Assembly (NCBI GenBank): GCA_046542355.1
Contig: JBKHBN010000003.1
Location: 43,335-107,334, forward strand
DNA from: UBA1672 sp046542355
GTDB lineage: Bacteria > Pseudomonadota > Alphaproteobacteria > Micavibrionales > Micavibrionaceae
DNA length: 64,000 nt
Direction: 5' to 3'
In this document: piece after piece, positions 34,767-43,911 of the stretch
Layout of the letters: every line of letters starts with the position of its first letter
Position numbering within the stretch: position 1 is the stretch's first letter
The notes under the pieces: model-generated
Told to the model about the DNA's origin: nothing
The model's input: only the letters and a program-made list of their open reading frames with translations
Databases searched by the model: none
Translations under genes and position numbers: made by a program

Positions 34767-36947
34767 ATGGAACTTATTGCGGTCTTTTCTCCGTTTGCTT
34801 CTTTCCTGATTGCCGGCCTGTTTGGTCGTCAGCTCGGTGATAAAGGTGTGCAGTTTATTACCTGTTCTGCCGTTATACTGGCTGCTTTGGCCTCTGTTTC
34901 TCTTTTCTTTCGTGTGCCGCTCAATGATCTTTTGGTTGATGAATCTTATGTAACCGCTCTTGGATCGTGGATTGAGTCCTCTGGTCTTCGCGTACACTGG
35001 GCTCTGCGCGTTGATGCTTTGAGTGTGGTTATGATGTGTGTTGTTAATATTGTTTCAGCATGTGTTCACGTCTATTCAGTCAGTTATATGGAGAAAGATC
35101 CGGCGCAAGCGCGCTTTATGACTTACCTTAGCCTGTTTACTTTTGCGATGCTTATGCTTGTTAGCGCCGATAACGCCTTACAGCTCTTTTTTGGCTGGGA
35201 AGGTGTTGGACTTTCTTCTTATTTGCTGATCGGGTTCTGGAATACGAAACATGCAGCCAATGCGGCGGCGATAAAGGCCTTTGTGGTTAACAGGGTAGGG
35301 GATCTGGGGCTAATTCTTGGCATTATTGCTATCTATCTTAGTTTTGGAACTTTGGACTTTGTACAAATTTTTGACAGTGTAGAGTCTCACGCTGATGATG
35401 TTTATTCTGTCTTCGGTCAGGACATTCATGCACTAAGCGTTATCTGTTTGCTGTTGATTGTTGGTGCTGTCGGCAAGTCTGCGCAGCTCGGTTTGCATAC
35501 ATGGCTTCCTGATGCCATGGAAGGGCCTACGCCTGTTTCTGCCCTTATTCATGCAGCAACGATGGTGACCGCAGGCATTTTTCTGATTGCCCGTTTTTCT
35601 CCATTGTTTGAATATGCGCCAGATGCATTGATTGTGATTACTATTTTAGGGGCTACGACAGCTTTTGTTTCTGCGACAATTGCCCTGACGCAGTTTGATA
35701 TCAAGCGCGTTATTGCCTATTCTACAATGAGCCAGCTGGGTTATATGTTTTTGGCGCTTGGTGTTTCTGCCTATAGTGCGGCTATGTTTCATCTGGTGAC
35801 ACATGCTTTTTTCAAGGCGCTGTTGTTTTTAGCTGCGGGCAATGTGATTCATGCATTATCCGGAGAGCAGGATATGCGCAATATGGGGGGGTTGTATAAA
35901 AAACTGCCGGTAACACATGGGCTCATGTGGATTGGAGCGCTTGCTCTTGCGGGGATATGGCCTTTTGCGGGCTTTTATTCGAAGGATATTATTCTTGAAG
36001 CGGCATGGGCGGATCATAGCTGGTTTGGACATTATGCTTATTGGGTTGGTGTTTTAACGGCTCTTTTAACCGCATTTTATACATGGCGCCTGTTGTTTAT
36101 GACCTTTTATGGCGCACCGCGTCTGGGGACCGAGAAAATGAAACGCGTTCATGAGGCGTCACCACTTTCCAACGGAGCACTTATGGTTCTTGCGCTTGGT
36201 GCTCTCGCTGCGGGAAGTATTCTTTATAGCGGGTTTGTCGGTTCTCCCAAGGTGTCTGATAGCTACGGGCAAGATTCTTATCAAAGCATAGCCACTCAAT
36301 CCGCAGCCTCCACAGATGACGGGTCGCCGCTTTCCAAAGACGTTAGAAATGATGCGCTTACCGAGGCTCTTAAAGAGCCAAAAGATGAGACTGAGAGCGA
36401 GCGCGGTCTTGTAAATGTTTGGTCACGGCCATATTTCTGGCACAGCTCTCTTTTTGTGCGCGCTGAGAATGATACGGTAGAAGCCGCTCATTATGTGCCA
36501 AAAATCATTAAACTCTTGCCTCTGATCGCCGGAGTAAGCGGTATTTTGCTGGCTTATTTGCTCTATATTGCGCGCTCCGGGATTCCATCTATCCTTGCGA
36601 GAAGAGCAAAATTTCTGCATCATCTTTTTAATCACAAATGGTATTTTGATATGGTTTACGGGGCTATATTTGTCCGGGGCAGCTTGTTTATGGGACACAG
36701 CCTTTCCAAGGGGGATCGTAACATTATTGATTCTGCCGGGCCGGACGGTGTTGCCGGTTTTTCACAGCGTATGGCTAAAAATCTTTCTTCTTTTCAAAAT
36801 GGATTTGTCTATCATTATGCCCTTGTAATGATCGTGGCGCTGATTTGTTTGGTTAGCTGGTTTGTTTTTAGAGCTGATCCTTCTTTTTATATGTCGGATG
36901 TCCTAGAAAGTGCAGATGTTCCTGTTACCAAGGAGGCGCTCAAATGA
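34767..36947 (+). CDS. nuoL: NADH-quinone oxidoreductase subunit L
   Basis: 726 residues, somewhat long. It is an antiporter-like proton-pumping subunit at the distal end of the membrane arm, with HTWLPDAMEGPTPVSALIHAA and the discontinuous helices expected of the family, and a C-terminal lateral helix region. A hydrophilic insert of about 90 residues (about 495-570, Ser/Asp/Glu-rich) sits before the last membrane segments. It starts after a GGAGG site; its stop overlaps the nuoM start by 4 nt. Confidence 0.96.
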   Translation: MELIAVFSPFASFLIAGLFGRQLGDKGVQFITCSAVILAALASVSLFFRVPLNDLLVDESYVTALGSWIESSGLRVHWALRVDALSVVMMCVVNIVSACVHVYSVSYMEKDPAQARFMTYLSLFTFAMLMLVSADNALQLFFGWEGVGLSSYLLIGFWNTKHAANAAAIKAFVVNRVGDLGLILGIIAIYLSFGTLDFVQIFDSVESHADDVYSVFGQDIHALSVICLLLIVGAVGKSAQLGLHTWLPDAMEGPTPVSALIHAATMVTAGIFLIARFSPLFEYAPDALIVITILGATTAFVSATIALTQFDIKRVIAYSTMSQLGYMFLALGVSAYSAAMFHLVTHAFFKALLFLAAGNVIHALSGEQDMRNMGGLYKKLPVTHGLMWIGALALAGIWPFAGFYSKDIILEAAWADHSWFGHYAYWVGVLTALLTAFYTWRLLFMTFYGAPRLGTEKMKRVHEASPLSNGALMVLALGALAAGSILYSGFVGSPKVSDSYGQDSYQSIATQSAASTDDGSPLSKDVRNDALTEALKEPKDETESERGLVNVWSRPYFWHSSLFVRAENDTVEAAHYVPKIIKLLPLIAGVSGILLAYLLYIARSGIPSILARRAKFLHHLFNHKWYFDMVYGAIFVRGSLFMGHSLSKGDRNIIDSAGPDGVAGFSQRMAKNLSSFQNGFVYHYALVMIVALICLVSWFVFRADPSFYMSDVLESADVPVTKEALK

Positions 36948-38521
36948 ATTTCCCTCCGGTTTTGTCAATAATGATTTTTATGCCGCTGGTGTGCGCCTTT
37001 ATGGTCGCAATGATTCACGGCGAGGAGCATGACCACGATGTTGCCGAAAAAAACATTAAACATCTGTCATTTTTTAGCTCGGTGTTTGTGTTGGTATTTT
37101 CTTTCTTTATGTATGTTAATTATGATGTTTCCAATAGCTCTTTTCAATTTGTTGAGCATCATCAATGGTTTGGCAGTAATGGCATACAATACCATCTTGG
37201 CGTGGATGGTATTTCTATTTATTTTATTTTATTAACCACTTTGCTTATTCCAATATGTATTCTGGCGAGCTGGGGGAGCGTTGCGGGGCGGCTTAAAGAG
37301 TATATGATTTCCTTTCTGGTTTTGGAGAGCCTTATGATCGGTGCGTTTTGTGCGCTCGATTCGGTTTTGTTTTATGTATTTTTTGAAGGCGTCTTAATCC
37401 CCATGTTCCTTATCATTGGCATATGGGGTGGGTCGAATAGAATTTATGCCTCATACAAGTTCTTTTTATATACCTTTTTCGGTTCTGTGTTCATGTTTTT
37501 GGGATTGTTGGCGCTGTATGCCTTGACTGGTACAACCGACATGCAAAGCTGGATGGCAAATCCGGTTGCTCCTGAAATACAAAAAATTCTTTGGTTGGCG
37601 TTTTTTGCCAGTTTTGCCGTCAAGCTACCGATGTGGCCTTTCCATACATGGTTGCCTGATGCGCATGTTGAAGCGCCTACAGCAGGCTCTGTAATTCTTG
37701 CCGGTGTTTTGCTCAAGATGGGCGGGTATGGGTTTCTTCGTTTTTCTCTGCCGATGTTTCCTGATGCCTCTTTATATTTTGCGCCCTTTGTTATGGGATT
37801 GAGCGTCATTGCTATTTTATATGCGTCTTTGGTGGCTCTTGTTCAGGAGGACATGAAAAAGCTTATAGCTTACTCTTCGGTGGCGCATATGGGTTTTGTG
37901 ACTTTGGGATTGTTTTCATTTACACCTCAAGGTATTGAGGGCGCTGTTTTTCAGATGATCAGTCATGGGCTTATATCTGCGGCCTTGTTTTTATGTGTTG
38001 GCGCGCTGTACCGCCGTTTGAAGACACGAGAAATCAAGCGCTATGGCGGGATTGTTAAAAACATGCCCAATTTTGCTGTGGTGTTTATGGTCTTTACGCT
38101 GGGAGCTATCGGTTTGCCCGGCACAAGTGGCTTTATCGGAGAGTTTTTGACGTTTATGGGCGCCATGCAGACCTATCCCCTTATTGCCGCCTTTGCCGGT
38201 GGGGGACTGGTTTTAGGGGCGGCTTATATGCTTCTTTTGTACAGGCGGCTCGTCTTTGGGCCTCAAGATAATGTTGACGCCTCAAACATGAAAGATCTGG
38301 AAGGATATGAAAAAGTGTTTTTTCTTCCGTTGCTGGCACTGGTTATATATCTTGGAATTTATCCCAATACACTTTTGGACAAGGTTTCACCGAGCGCCGT
38401 TACTATTTCGCAGCGTTATGCCAATCTTCGGGAGTCAGGCGAATACGGTGATGAACCCGCGCCATCCAAAGATTTATCTTCAGGGGCTGCACTTAATATC
38501 AACAAAAGAGGTGAGGAATAA
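36944..38521 (+). CDS. nuoM: NADH-quinone oxidoreductase subunit M
   Basis: 525 residues, about 14 membrane segments. It is an antiporter-like proton channel with FHTWLPDAHVEAPTAGSVIL and the lysine-containing LLKMGGYG. The N-terminal loop HGEEHDHDVAEKN is His/Asp-rich. It starts with an ATGA overlap at the end of nuoL and ends with a TAATG overlap to nuoN. Confidence 0.96.
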   Translation: MNFPPVLSIMIFMPLVCAFMVAMIHGEEHDHDVAEKNIKHLSFFSSVFVLVFSFFMYVNYDVSNSSFQFVEHHQWFGSNGIQYHLGVDGISIYFILLTTLLIPICILASWGSVAGRLKEYMISFLVLESLMIGAFCALDSVLFYVFFEGVLIPMFLIIGIWGGSNRIYASYKFFLYTFFGSVFMFLGLLALYALTGTTDMQSWMANPVAPEIQKILWLAFFASFAVKLPMWPFHTWLPDAHVEAPTAGSVILAGVLLKMGGYGFLRFSLPMFPDASLYFAPFVMGLSVIAILYASLVALVQEDMKKLIAYSSVAHMGFVTLGLFSFTPQGIEGAVFQMISHGLISAALFLCVGALYRRLKTREIKRYGGIVKNMPNFAVVFMVFTLGAIGLPGTSGFIGEFLTFMGAMQTYPLIAAFAGGGLVLGAAYMLLLYRRLVFGPQDNVDASNMKDLEGYEKVFFLPLLALVIYLGIYPNTLLDKVSPSAVTISQRYANLRESGEYGDEPAPSKDLSSGAALNINKRGEE

Positions 38522-39957
38522 TGGAATCAGCAAACCTCCCCCTTATTTTTCCTGAGCTATTCATTGTTTTTACGGCTTTGGGATATTTGATTTCAGGTGT
38601 TTTCCAAGGCAATAAATCTACTGCTGTTTTGTGCTGGTCTGCCATAGCAAGCTTTTCTATTGCAACGATTATTCTCTTTCATGCGTCGTGGGATACAAGC
38701 CCTGTCCTAGGCAATACCCTTATCATAGACAGGTTTTCCAGCGCTATGAGACTTATATTATTACTTGGTCTTATCGTTTCTTGTGCGCTCTCCACACAAT
38801 ATCTACACCAAGAACGCATAGCACGCTTTGAGTATCCGGTTCTGGTTATGATTGCGGGAGTTGGTATGCTGTTTATGGTTTCGGCCAATGACTTTCTGGC
38901 GCTGTATATGGGGCTAGAGCTTCAATCCCTATGTCTTTATATCCTTGCTGCATTTCACCGCAACTCAACACGATCGGGTGAGGCGGCGGCTAAATATTTT
39001 CTCCTCGGTATTCTTTCTTCAGGTATCTTGCTCTTTGGGATATCCCTTATTTATGGTTTTGCGGGCAGTCTTGATTTTATTGTTATTGCAGAATTTCTTA
39101 AAGATATGAAGGCTGTTCCTCCTGGTTTTACTGTTGGTATGGTCTTTATTCTTGCCGCTTTGGCTTTCAAGATTTCGGCAGCGCCGTTTCATATGTGGAC
39201 GCCTGATGTGTATCAGGGCGCTCCTACAAGTGTGAGTGCTTTTTTTGCTCTGGTTCCCAAAGTTGCGGCTCTGGCATTGCTGGTTCGTCTTCTTTTTGGG
39301 CCTTTTGCTCCGGCGCAGGAGCAATGGGTACAGGTGCTTTATTTTATAACGGTACTTTCTTTGTTTTTTGGATCCTTTGGCGGAATTGCACAAAAAAGTA
39401 TCAAACGCCTGATGGCATATAGTTCTATTAATCATATTGGATATATGCTGATCGGGCTTGTGGTTGGGACGCAGGCTAGTATTTCGGCGGTTGTATTGTA
39501 TTTGTTGATTTATCTGGTGATGACCGCCGGTGTATTTGCAGTTATCCTGTGTCTGCGCAAAGACGGAATCGCAATTTATAATATAAGGGGACTAGCCGGT
39601 TTGTCGCATAGCCGTCCTTTATTAGCCTATACTATGGCTGTCTTTATGTTTGCGATGAGCGGCGTGCCTCCATTAGCAGGTTTTTTTGGCAAGATGTTTA
39701 TTTTTAATGCGGCTATTGCTGAAGGGTATTATTTTCTTGCCGTATTCGGGGTATTGGCCAGTGTTGTGTCAGCCTATTATTATTTACGTATTGTAAAAGT
39801 TATGTTCTTTGATGCTCCTGTAGATGAGCCGGATGATAAGATAGGGTTTGAGCTTCATGCGGTTTTATTTGGCGCGCTGGTGTTTATAGTTGGCTTTGTC
39901 TTTATGCCTACGCATTTGATTGATTTTGCTGATGCGGCGGCCTCTTCACTGTTCTAG
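38521..39957 (+). CDS. nuoN: NADH-quinone oxidoreductase subunit N
   Basis: 478 residues and about 14 membrane segments. It is the third antiporter-like subunit, with FHMWTPDVYQGAPTSVSAFF and KRLMAYSSINHIGYM. It is the last nuo gene, overlapping nuoM by one base and followed 15 nt later by birA, as in many alphaproteobacteria. Confidence 0.96.
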   Translation: MESANLPLIFPELFIVFTALGYLISGVFQGNKSTAVLCWSAIASFSIATIILFHASWDTSPVLGNTLIIDRFSSAMRLILLLGLIVSCALSTQYLHQERIARFEYPVLVMIAGVGMLFMVSANDFLALYMGLELQSLCLYILAAFHRNSTRSGEAAAKYFLLGILSSGILLFGISLIYGFAGSLDFIVIAEFLKDMKAVPPGFTVGMVFILAALAFKISAAPFHMWTPDVYQGAPTSVSAFFALVPKVAALALLVRLLFGPFAPAQEQWVQVLYFITVLSLFFGSFGGIAQKSIKRLMAYSSINHIGYMLIGLVVGTQASISAVVLYLLIYLVMTAGVFAVILCLRKDGIAIYNIRGLAGLSHSRPLLAYTMAVFMFAMSGVPPLAGFFGKMFIFNAAIAEGYYFLAVFGVLASVVSAYYYLRIVKVMFFDAPVDEPDDKIGFELHAVLFGALVFIVGFVFMPTHLIDFADAAASSLF

Positions 39958-39972
39958 GAGCTGGTTTTCATT

Positions 39973-40740
39973 ATGTCTTATGATACAGATTTCCGCTGGA
40001 TCCTCAATCAACATGATACTCTGGTTAGTACGCAAAATACTCTCAAGGATTTGCTGGCGGGGGGGAATGCCAGCGAGGGTCTTGTTATACAGGCTTTGGA
40101 GCAAACAGGGGGGTATGGTCGCCATAACCGCGCATGGGAGGGCGGAGCCGGTAACTTGTATTTCTCCTTTTTGCTTCAACCGCGTGCGGCTTTATCGCGC
40201 TGCGTTACACTGTCTCTTGTGGCCGGGATTGCTCTTGTGCGCGCTTTACAACACATCACGCATCAAAGGGAGGGGGTTGTTCTTAAATGGCCTAATGATG
40301 TGATGTTGGGCGGGTTAAAATGTGCCGGAATTTTACTTGAGAATGTTCCTTCTGCCCGTCAAAGCGGTGAGGTGCAAAACATAGTTATTGGCATCGGTGT
40401 TAATATAGCCAGTGCGCCCGGTGAAGGGACAGCTTGTGTTTTGGATTTTATCGGTCATGGCCCCCTGGGGCGCGCTGTTTCCTGTGAGGCGCTTTTAGAT
40501 CGTTTTTTATCATTGTTCGGTGAGGCTTATAGCAAATGGAACATTGATGGTTTTTCTCATTTGAAATCAGACTTTCTTGACCTGACTTATCCAGTGGGCA
40601 CACATATGAGTGTGAAGCTTCCTACGGGCGCTGTTCAAGGCCAATTTCAAGGTATTGAAGCTGATGGAAGCCTGATAATTCTGTGTAAAGATCGCAAAGA
40701 GTTACAAAAAATCACCACAGGGGATGTGTTTTTAGTATGA
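39973..40740 (+). CDS. birA: Biotin-[acetyl-CoA-carboxylase] ligase
   Basis: 255 residues. It attaches biotin to the carboxyl carrier protein. The biotinyl-AMP motif is GGYGRHNRAWEGGAGN (in place of GRGRxGR), followed by KWPNDVMLGGLKCAGIL with the catalytic Lys. The N-terminal DNA-binding domain of Escherichia coli BirA is missing, so this should be a ligase without repressor function. An AGGAG lies before the ATG. It is part of the nuoN-birA-coaX-rnj series. Confidence 0.95.
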   Translation: MSYDTDFRWILNQHDTLVSTQNTLKDLLAGGNASEGLVIQALEQTGGYGRHNRAWEGGAGNLYFSFLLQPRAALSRCVTLSLVAGIALVRALQHITHQREGVVLKWPNDVMLGGLKCAGILLENVPSARQSGEVQNIVIGIGVNIASAPGEGTACVLDFIGHGPLGRAVSCEALLDRFLSLFGEAYSKWNIDGFSHLKSDFLDLTYPVGTHMSVKLPTGAVQGQFQGIEADGSLIILCKDRKELQKITTGDVFLV

Positions 40741-40777
40741 TTGTTGAGTGCGCTCGTTGTGGTGCGTTTGTACTTAA

Positions 40778-40802
40778 AGTAAAGATTTGTAGTAAAGATT
40801 TG
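40778..40802 (+). repeat. 12-bp direct repeat in the birA-coaX spacer
   Basis: AGTAAAGATTTG occurs at 40778-40789 and 40791-40802, one base apart, immediately before the coaX ATG. It probably arose by replication slippage. Confidence 0.75.
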
Positions 40803-40807
40803 AGATT

Positions 40808-41608
40808 ATGCTGCTTGCCATTGATGTTGGAAATACCAACACCGTTTTTGCATTATTTAGTTATACCAGCGATGAGGGGCTTTTGCACTCATGGCGATGC
40901 AAAACAGAGAGTGCGCGCTCGGGCGATGAGTACGCTGTTTTTCTTAATCAATTATTCCTGCTTGAGAATATAGCGTGGGATGATATTACAAATATTATCA
41001 TTAGCTCGGTTGTTCCTGATGCAAATTTTCATTTAACCCGCTTTTGCGAGAAATATCTCTCGATGCGTCCTTTATGCGTTGATGCCCGTAGCGCGGGTGT
41101 CACAATAGATCTGGATCAGCCTGAGGAGGTGGGCGCGGACAGACTTGTTAATGCCAGTGCGGTGATTGCCCATTATTCCTTACCGGCCATTGTTATTGAT
41201 TTTGGTACAGCGACTACTTTTGATGTTGTTGATTCAAAAGGCGTTTATCAGGGCGGCGTTATTGCTCCGGGTATTCAACTGTCTATTGATGCGCTGGCAA
41301 AACGAGCGGCCAAACTTCCACAGATTGTTATTAAAAAACCGCGCTCTATTATCGGAAAAAACACAGCTTCGGCGATGCGCTCAGGTATGTATTGGGGATA
41401 TATTGGCCTGATTGAGAAGATTGTCGGTAATATTATTGATGAGCTGGCGCAAGAAGGCGTTAAAGAAAAACCGCAAGTTATTGCGACGGGCGGTCTTGCT
41501 CCGCTATATGCCAAGGATACGCAAATCATTGATGTTGTCGATCATAATCTTATTTTCAAAGGGCTTTTGAACATCAGCAAAAAATACAAAAGTTCAAAAA
41601 TTGCGTAG
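40808..41608 (+). CDS. coaX: Type III pantothenate kinase
   Basis: 266 residues. It phosphorylates pantothenate, the first step of coenzyme A synthesis. ASKHA-fold motifs are AIDVGNTNT near the N-terminus, EEVGADRLVNA and VIDFGTATTFDVV, then GGVIAPGIQLSIDAL. Type III enzymes are not inhibited by CoA. It is 67 nt after birA, behind a short direct repeat. Confidence 0.96.
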   Translation: MLLAIDVGNTNTVFALFSYTSDEGLLHSWRCKTESARSGDEYAVFLNQLFLLENIAWDDITNIIISSVVPDANFHLTRFCEKYLSMRPLCVDARSAGVTIDLDQPEEVGADRLVNASAVIAHYSLPAIVIDFGTATTFDVVDSKGVYQGGVIAPGIQLSIDALAKRAAKLPQIVIKKPRSIIGKNTASAMRSGMYWGYIGLIEKIVGNIIDELAQEGVKEKPQVIATGGLAPLYAKDTQIIDVVDHNLIFKGLLNISKKYKSSKIA

Positions 41609-41662
41609 AGGGTTTTTTGTGTTATATAGAAAACACAATGTACTACAGGAAAGTCCTCGCTT

Positions 41663-43348
41663 ATGTCAGTTCTGCTTGAGAATAATGCTTTATATTTCAT
41701 TCCTCTTGGTGGGAGTGAGCAGTTTGGTGCAAATCTAAACCTCTATGTGTGTAATGGTGAGTTTCTAGCTGTTGATTGCGGTGTGTGCTTTGCTGATGAG
41801 CGCTATCCCGGGATTGATTTACTGCTTCCGGATCCGTGGTTGCTGGAGGAAAACAAGGACAAGCTTAAAGGGCTAGTCCTGACCCATGCGCATGAAGATC
41901 ATCTCGGCGCTGTGGCTTTTTTGTGGGATCGGTTTGAGTGCCCGATCTATACAACGCGCTTCACGGCTTCTGTTTTGCGGGGGAAATTGGCGCAAGAAGG
42001 GGTCGAGGGTGTTCCTATTCATATTATTGAGCCAAATACGCCGTTTGACCTTGGCTGTTTTTCCCTGAATTTTCTTTCGGTCGCGCATTCTGTTCCCGAT
42101 AGTTTTTCTCTCTTTTTACAAACGCCGCACGGCAATGTTTTTCATAGTGGTGACTGGAATCTGGATCCGTATTCAGCCACGGGGCACAAAGCCAAAGAAG
42201 ATGTTTTCCGGAAACTCGGTGAGGCAGGCGTTTTGGCTTATATTGGTGATTCAACCAATGCAGAATGTGATGGCTATGCCGGATCTGAGGCCGCTGTTGC
42301 CCAGGGGCTTATTAAAGAATTTGAAAAATGCGAAGGGAAGATTGCTGTTACAATTTTCTCTTCCAATATTGGGCGCGTTATCAGTGTTGCGCGCGCAGCC
42401 CAGAAAGTCGGGCGCGGGGTCGCTCTTATAGGTCGTTCTTTGCATCGGATGGTTGGGTGTGCGCGCGAATGCGGTATGCTTGAGGGATTGCCTCCTTTTA
42501 TTGATGAGGATGAACTGGTGCATGTGCCCGATGAAAATCTGGTTCTTATTGTGACTGGATCACAAGGGGAGTTCCGCGCCGCTTTGGCCAAAATTGCGCG
42601 GGGAGAGTTTCGCAATATTTCCCTTGGCAAAGGAGATACAACCATATTTTCTGCGCGGGCTATTCCGGGAAATGAAAGAACGATTAATGTTGTTAAAAAT
42701 AATCTCAGCGCACGAGGTGTACGTATCATATCGCCAAAAGATACGGATAATGTTATCCATGTTTCCGGGCATCCCTACCGCGGCGAGATTGAGACAATGC
42801 TTGGCTGGATCAAGCCACGCTGCGTTGTTCCTGTACATGGTGAATATGTTCAATTAAATGCGCAAGCCCAACTCGCGCAAAAATGCCATGACGGTGTTGT
42901 GGTTCTGCCTCAAAACGGGTCAGTGATCCGACTTGCACCAGAACCGCCTGCTATAGTGGATCAACTGGAAACGGCTCTGCTGGCCGTTGATAAAGCGCAT
43001 ATCATTCCTGCGACCCATCACTCTATCACTGCGCGACGCAAATTGCAGTATTCAGGAACGGTTCATGCGTCTGTTGTTATTGATGCTGATTTTCGTCTTT
43101 TGGCACCGGTTAAGGTCACGACCGTGGGGCTGAGCAGTGAGACGGAGCAAAAACACGATTGTATAGAAGAAACCCTACAGGCTAGAACCGAGGAACTGTT
43201 GCTCTCTTTAGCGCCTCATTTTGATGATTTTCTGCCTGATGATGATAAAATTGCCGAGAAATTGCGGATTGCGTTGCGGCGTCATGTTCATAAAACACTT
43301 GGAATCCAGCCTAAAACTTCTGTGCATGTGACATATCTTGATCTTTGA
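41663..43348 (+). CDS. rnj: Ribonuclease J
   Basis: 561 residues. The metallo-beta-lactamase core has THAHEDHLGAV with His75, His77, Asp79 and His80, and VFHSGDWNLDPY further on. The beta-CASP part includes VTGSQGE and SGHPYRGEI, and a C-terminal domain of about 100 residues completes it. RNase J has 5'-3' exonuclease and endonuclease activity on RNA. In alphaproteobacteria it coexists with RNase E and sits after coaX, as here. Confidence 0.95.
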   Translation: MSVLLENNALYFIPLGGSEQFGANLNLYVCNGEFLAVDCGVCFADERYPGIDLLLPDPWLLEENKDKLKGLVLTHAHEDHLGAVAFLWDRFECPIYTTRFTASVLRGKLAQEGVEGVPIHIIEPNTPFDLGCFSLNFLSVAHSVPDSFSLFLQTPHGNVFHSGDWNLDPYSATGHKAKEDVFRKLGEAGVLAYIGDSTNAECDGYAGSEAAVAQGLIKEFEKCEGKIAVTIFSSNIGRVISVARAAQKVGRGVALIGRSLHRMVGCARECGMLEGLPPFIDEDELVHVPDENLVLIVTGSQGEFRAALAKIARGEFRNISLGKGDTTIFSARAIPGNERTINVVKNNLSARGVRIISPKDTDNVIHVSGHPYRGEIETMLGWIKPRCVVPVHGEYVQLNAQAQLAQKCHDGVVVLPQNGSVIRLAPEPPAIVDQLETALLAVDKAHIIPATHHSITARRKLQYSGTVHASVVIDADFRLLAPVKVTTVGLSSETEQKHDCIEETLQARTEELLLSLAPHFDDFLPDDDKIAEKLRIALRRHVHKTLGIQPKTSVHVTYLDL

Positions 43349-43362
43349 TATATGGTGTTTTG

Positions 43363-43848
43363 ATGCCTTTGTTTTTATTTTTTTTGCTTTTCGTCTTTAC
43401 GCCTGCTTTTGCACAAGAGGATAAAAGCTTGTCAGGTCTGGAGCAGCTTTGCAACCTGCATCATCCAGAAAAATCGGGAGCTGAGTATGTGCCCGGAATG
43501 GATGTACATGGAAATTCGGTAGTTCCAGCAGATCTACATCCCGAACTTAAGGGCAGTGCTTTTCCTAATAATCCTGTCGTTTTCCCCATAACAATAGATC
43601 TGGCCAAGCGCTATGGTCTTGATTTTCCAGGTGGATTGGAACTGGATTCCGATGTTAGCACTCTCACGGTGTTTAGGGACGGACGTATGGTTTTTGGAAA
43701 TCAGGATGTTTCCGCTTCTGTTAAGAGTGTTTGTGAAGACCTTGTTTCTCAAACGAAAAAAAAACAATCCCATCAGGAAGAACAGCATAGACATGAAAGC
43801 TCTAATCCCGTACTCTCTAGCGATAAAATAGAGGGTCAGTATCCATAA
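43363..43848 (+). CDS. Uncharacterised exported protein between rnj and proS
   Basis: 161 residues from the ATG at 43363, which gives a clean signal peptide (MPLFLFFLLFVFTPAFA) with cleavage before QED; a TTG at 43345 is in frame but starts inside rnj. The mature part has two cysteines (about 29 and 122) that could form a disulfide and a His/Glu/Lys-rich C-terminal tail. I recognise no family. It occupies the place where a DUF1467 membrane-protein gene is often found in this gene order. Confidence 0.65.
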   Translation: MPLFLFFLLFVFTPAFAQEDKSLSGLEQLCNLHHPEKSGAEYVPGMDVHGNSVVPADLHPELKGSAFPNNPVVFPITIDLAKRYGLDFPGGLELDSDVSTLTVFRDGRMVFGNQDVSASVKSVCEDLVSQTKKKQSHQEEQHRHESSNPVLSSDKIEGQYP

Positions 43849-43911
43849 CATTATTGCTAACTTAAGCATGATGGAAACGATGCGTTGCTTTTAAGAGTAG
43901 AGACAGGGACT

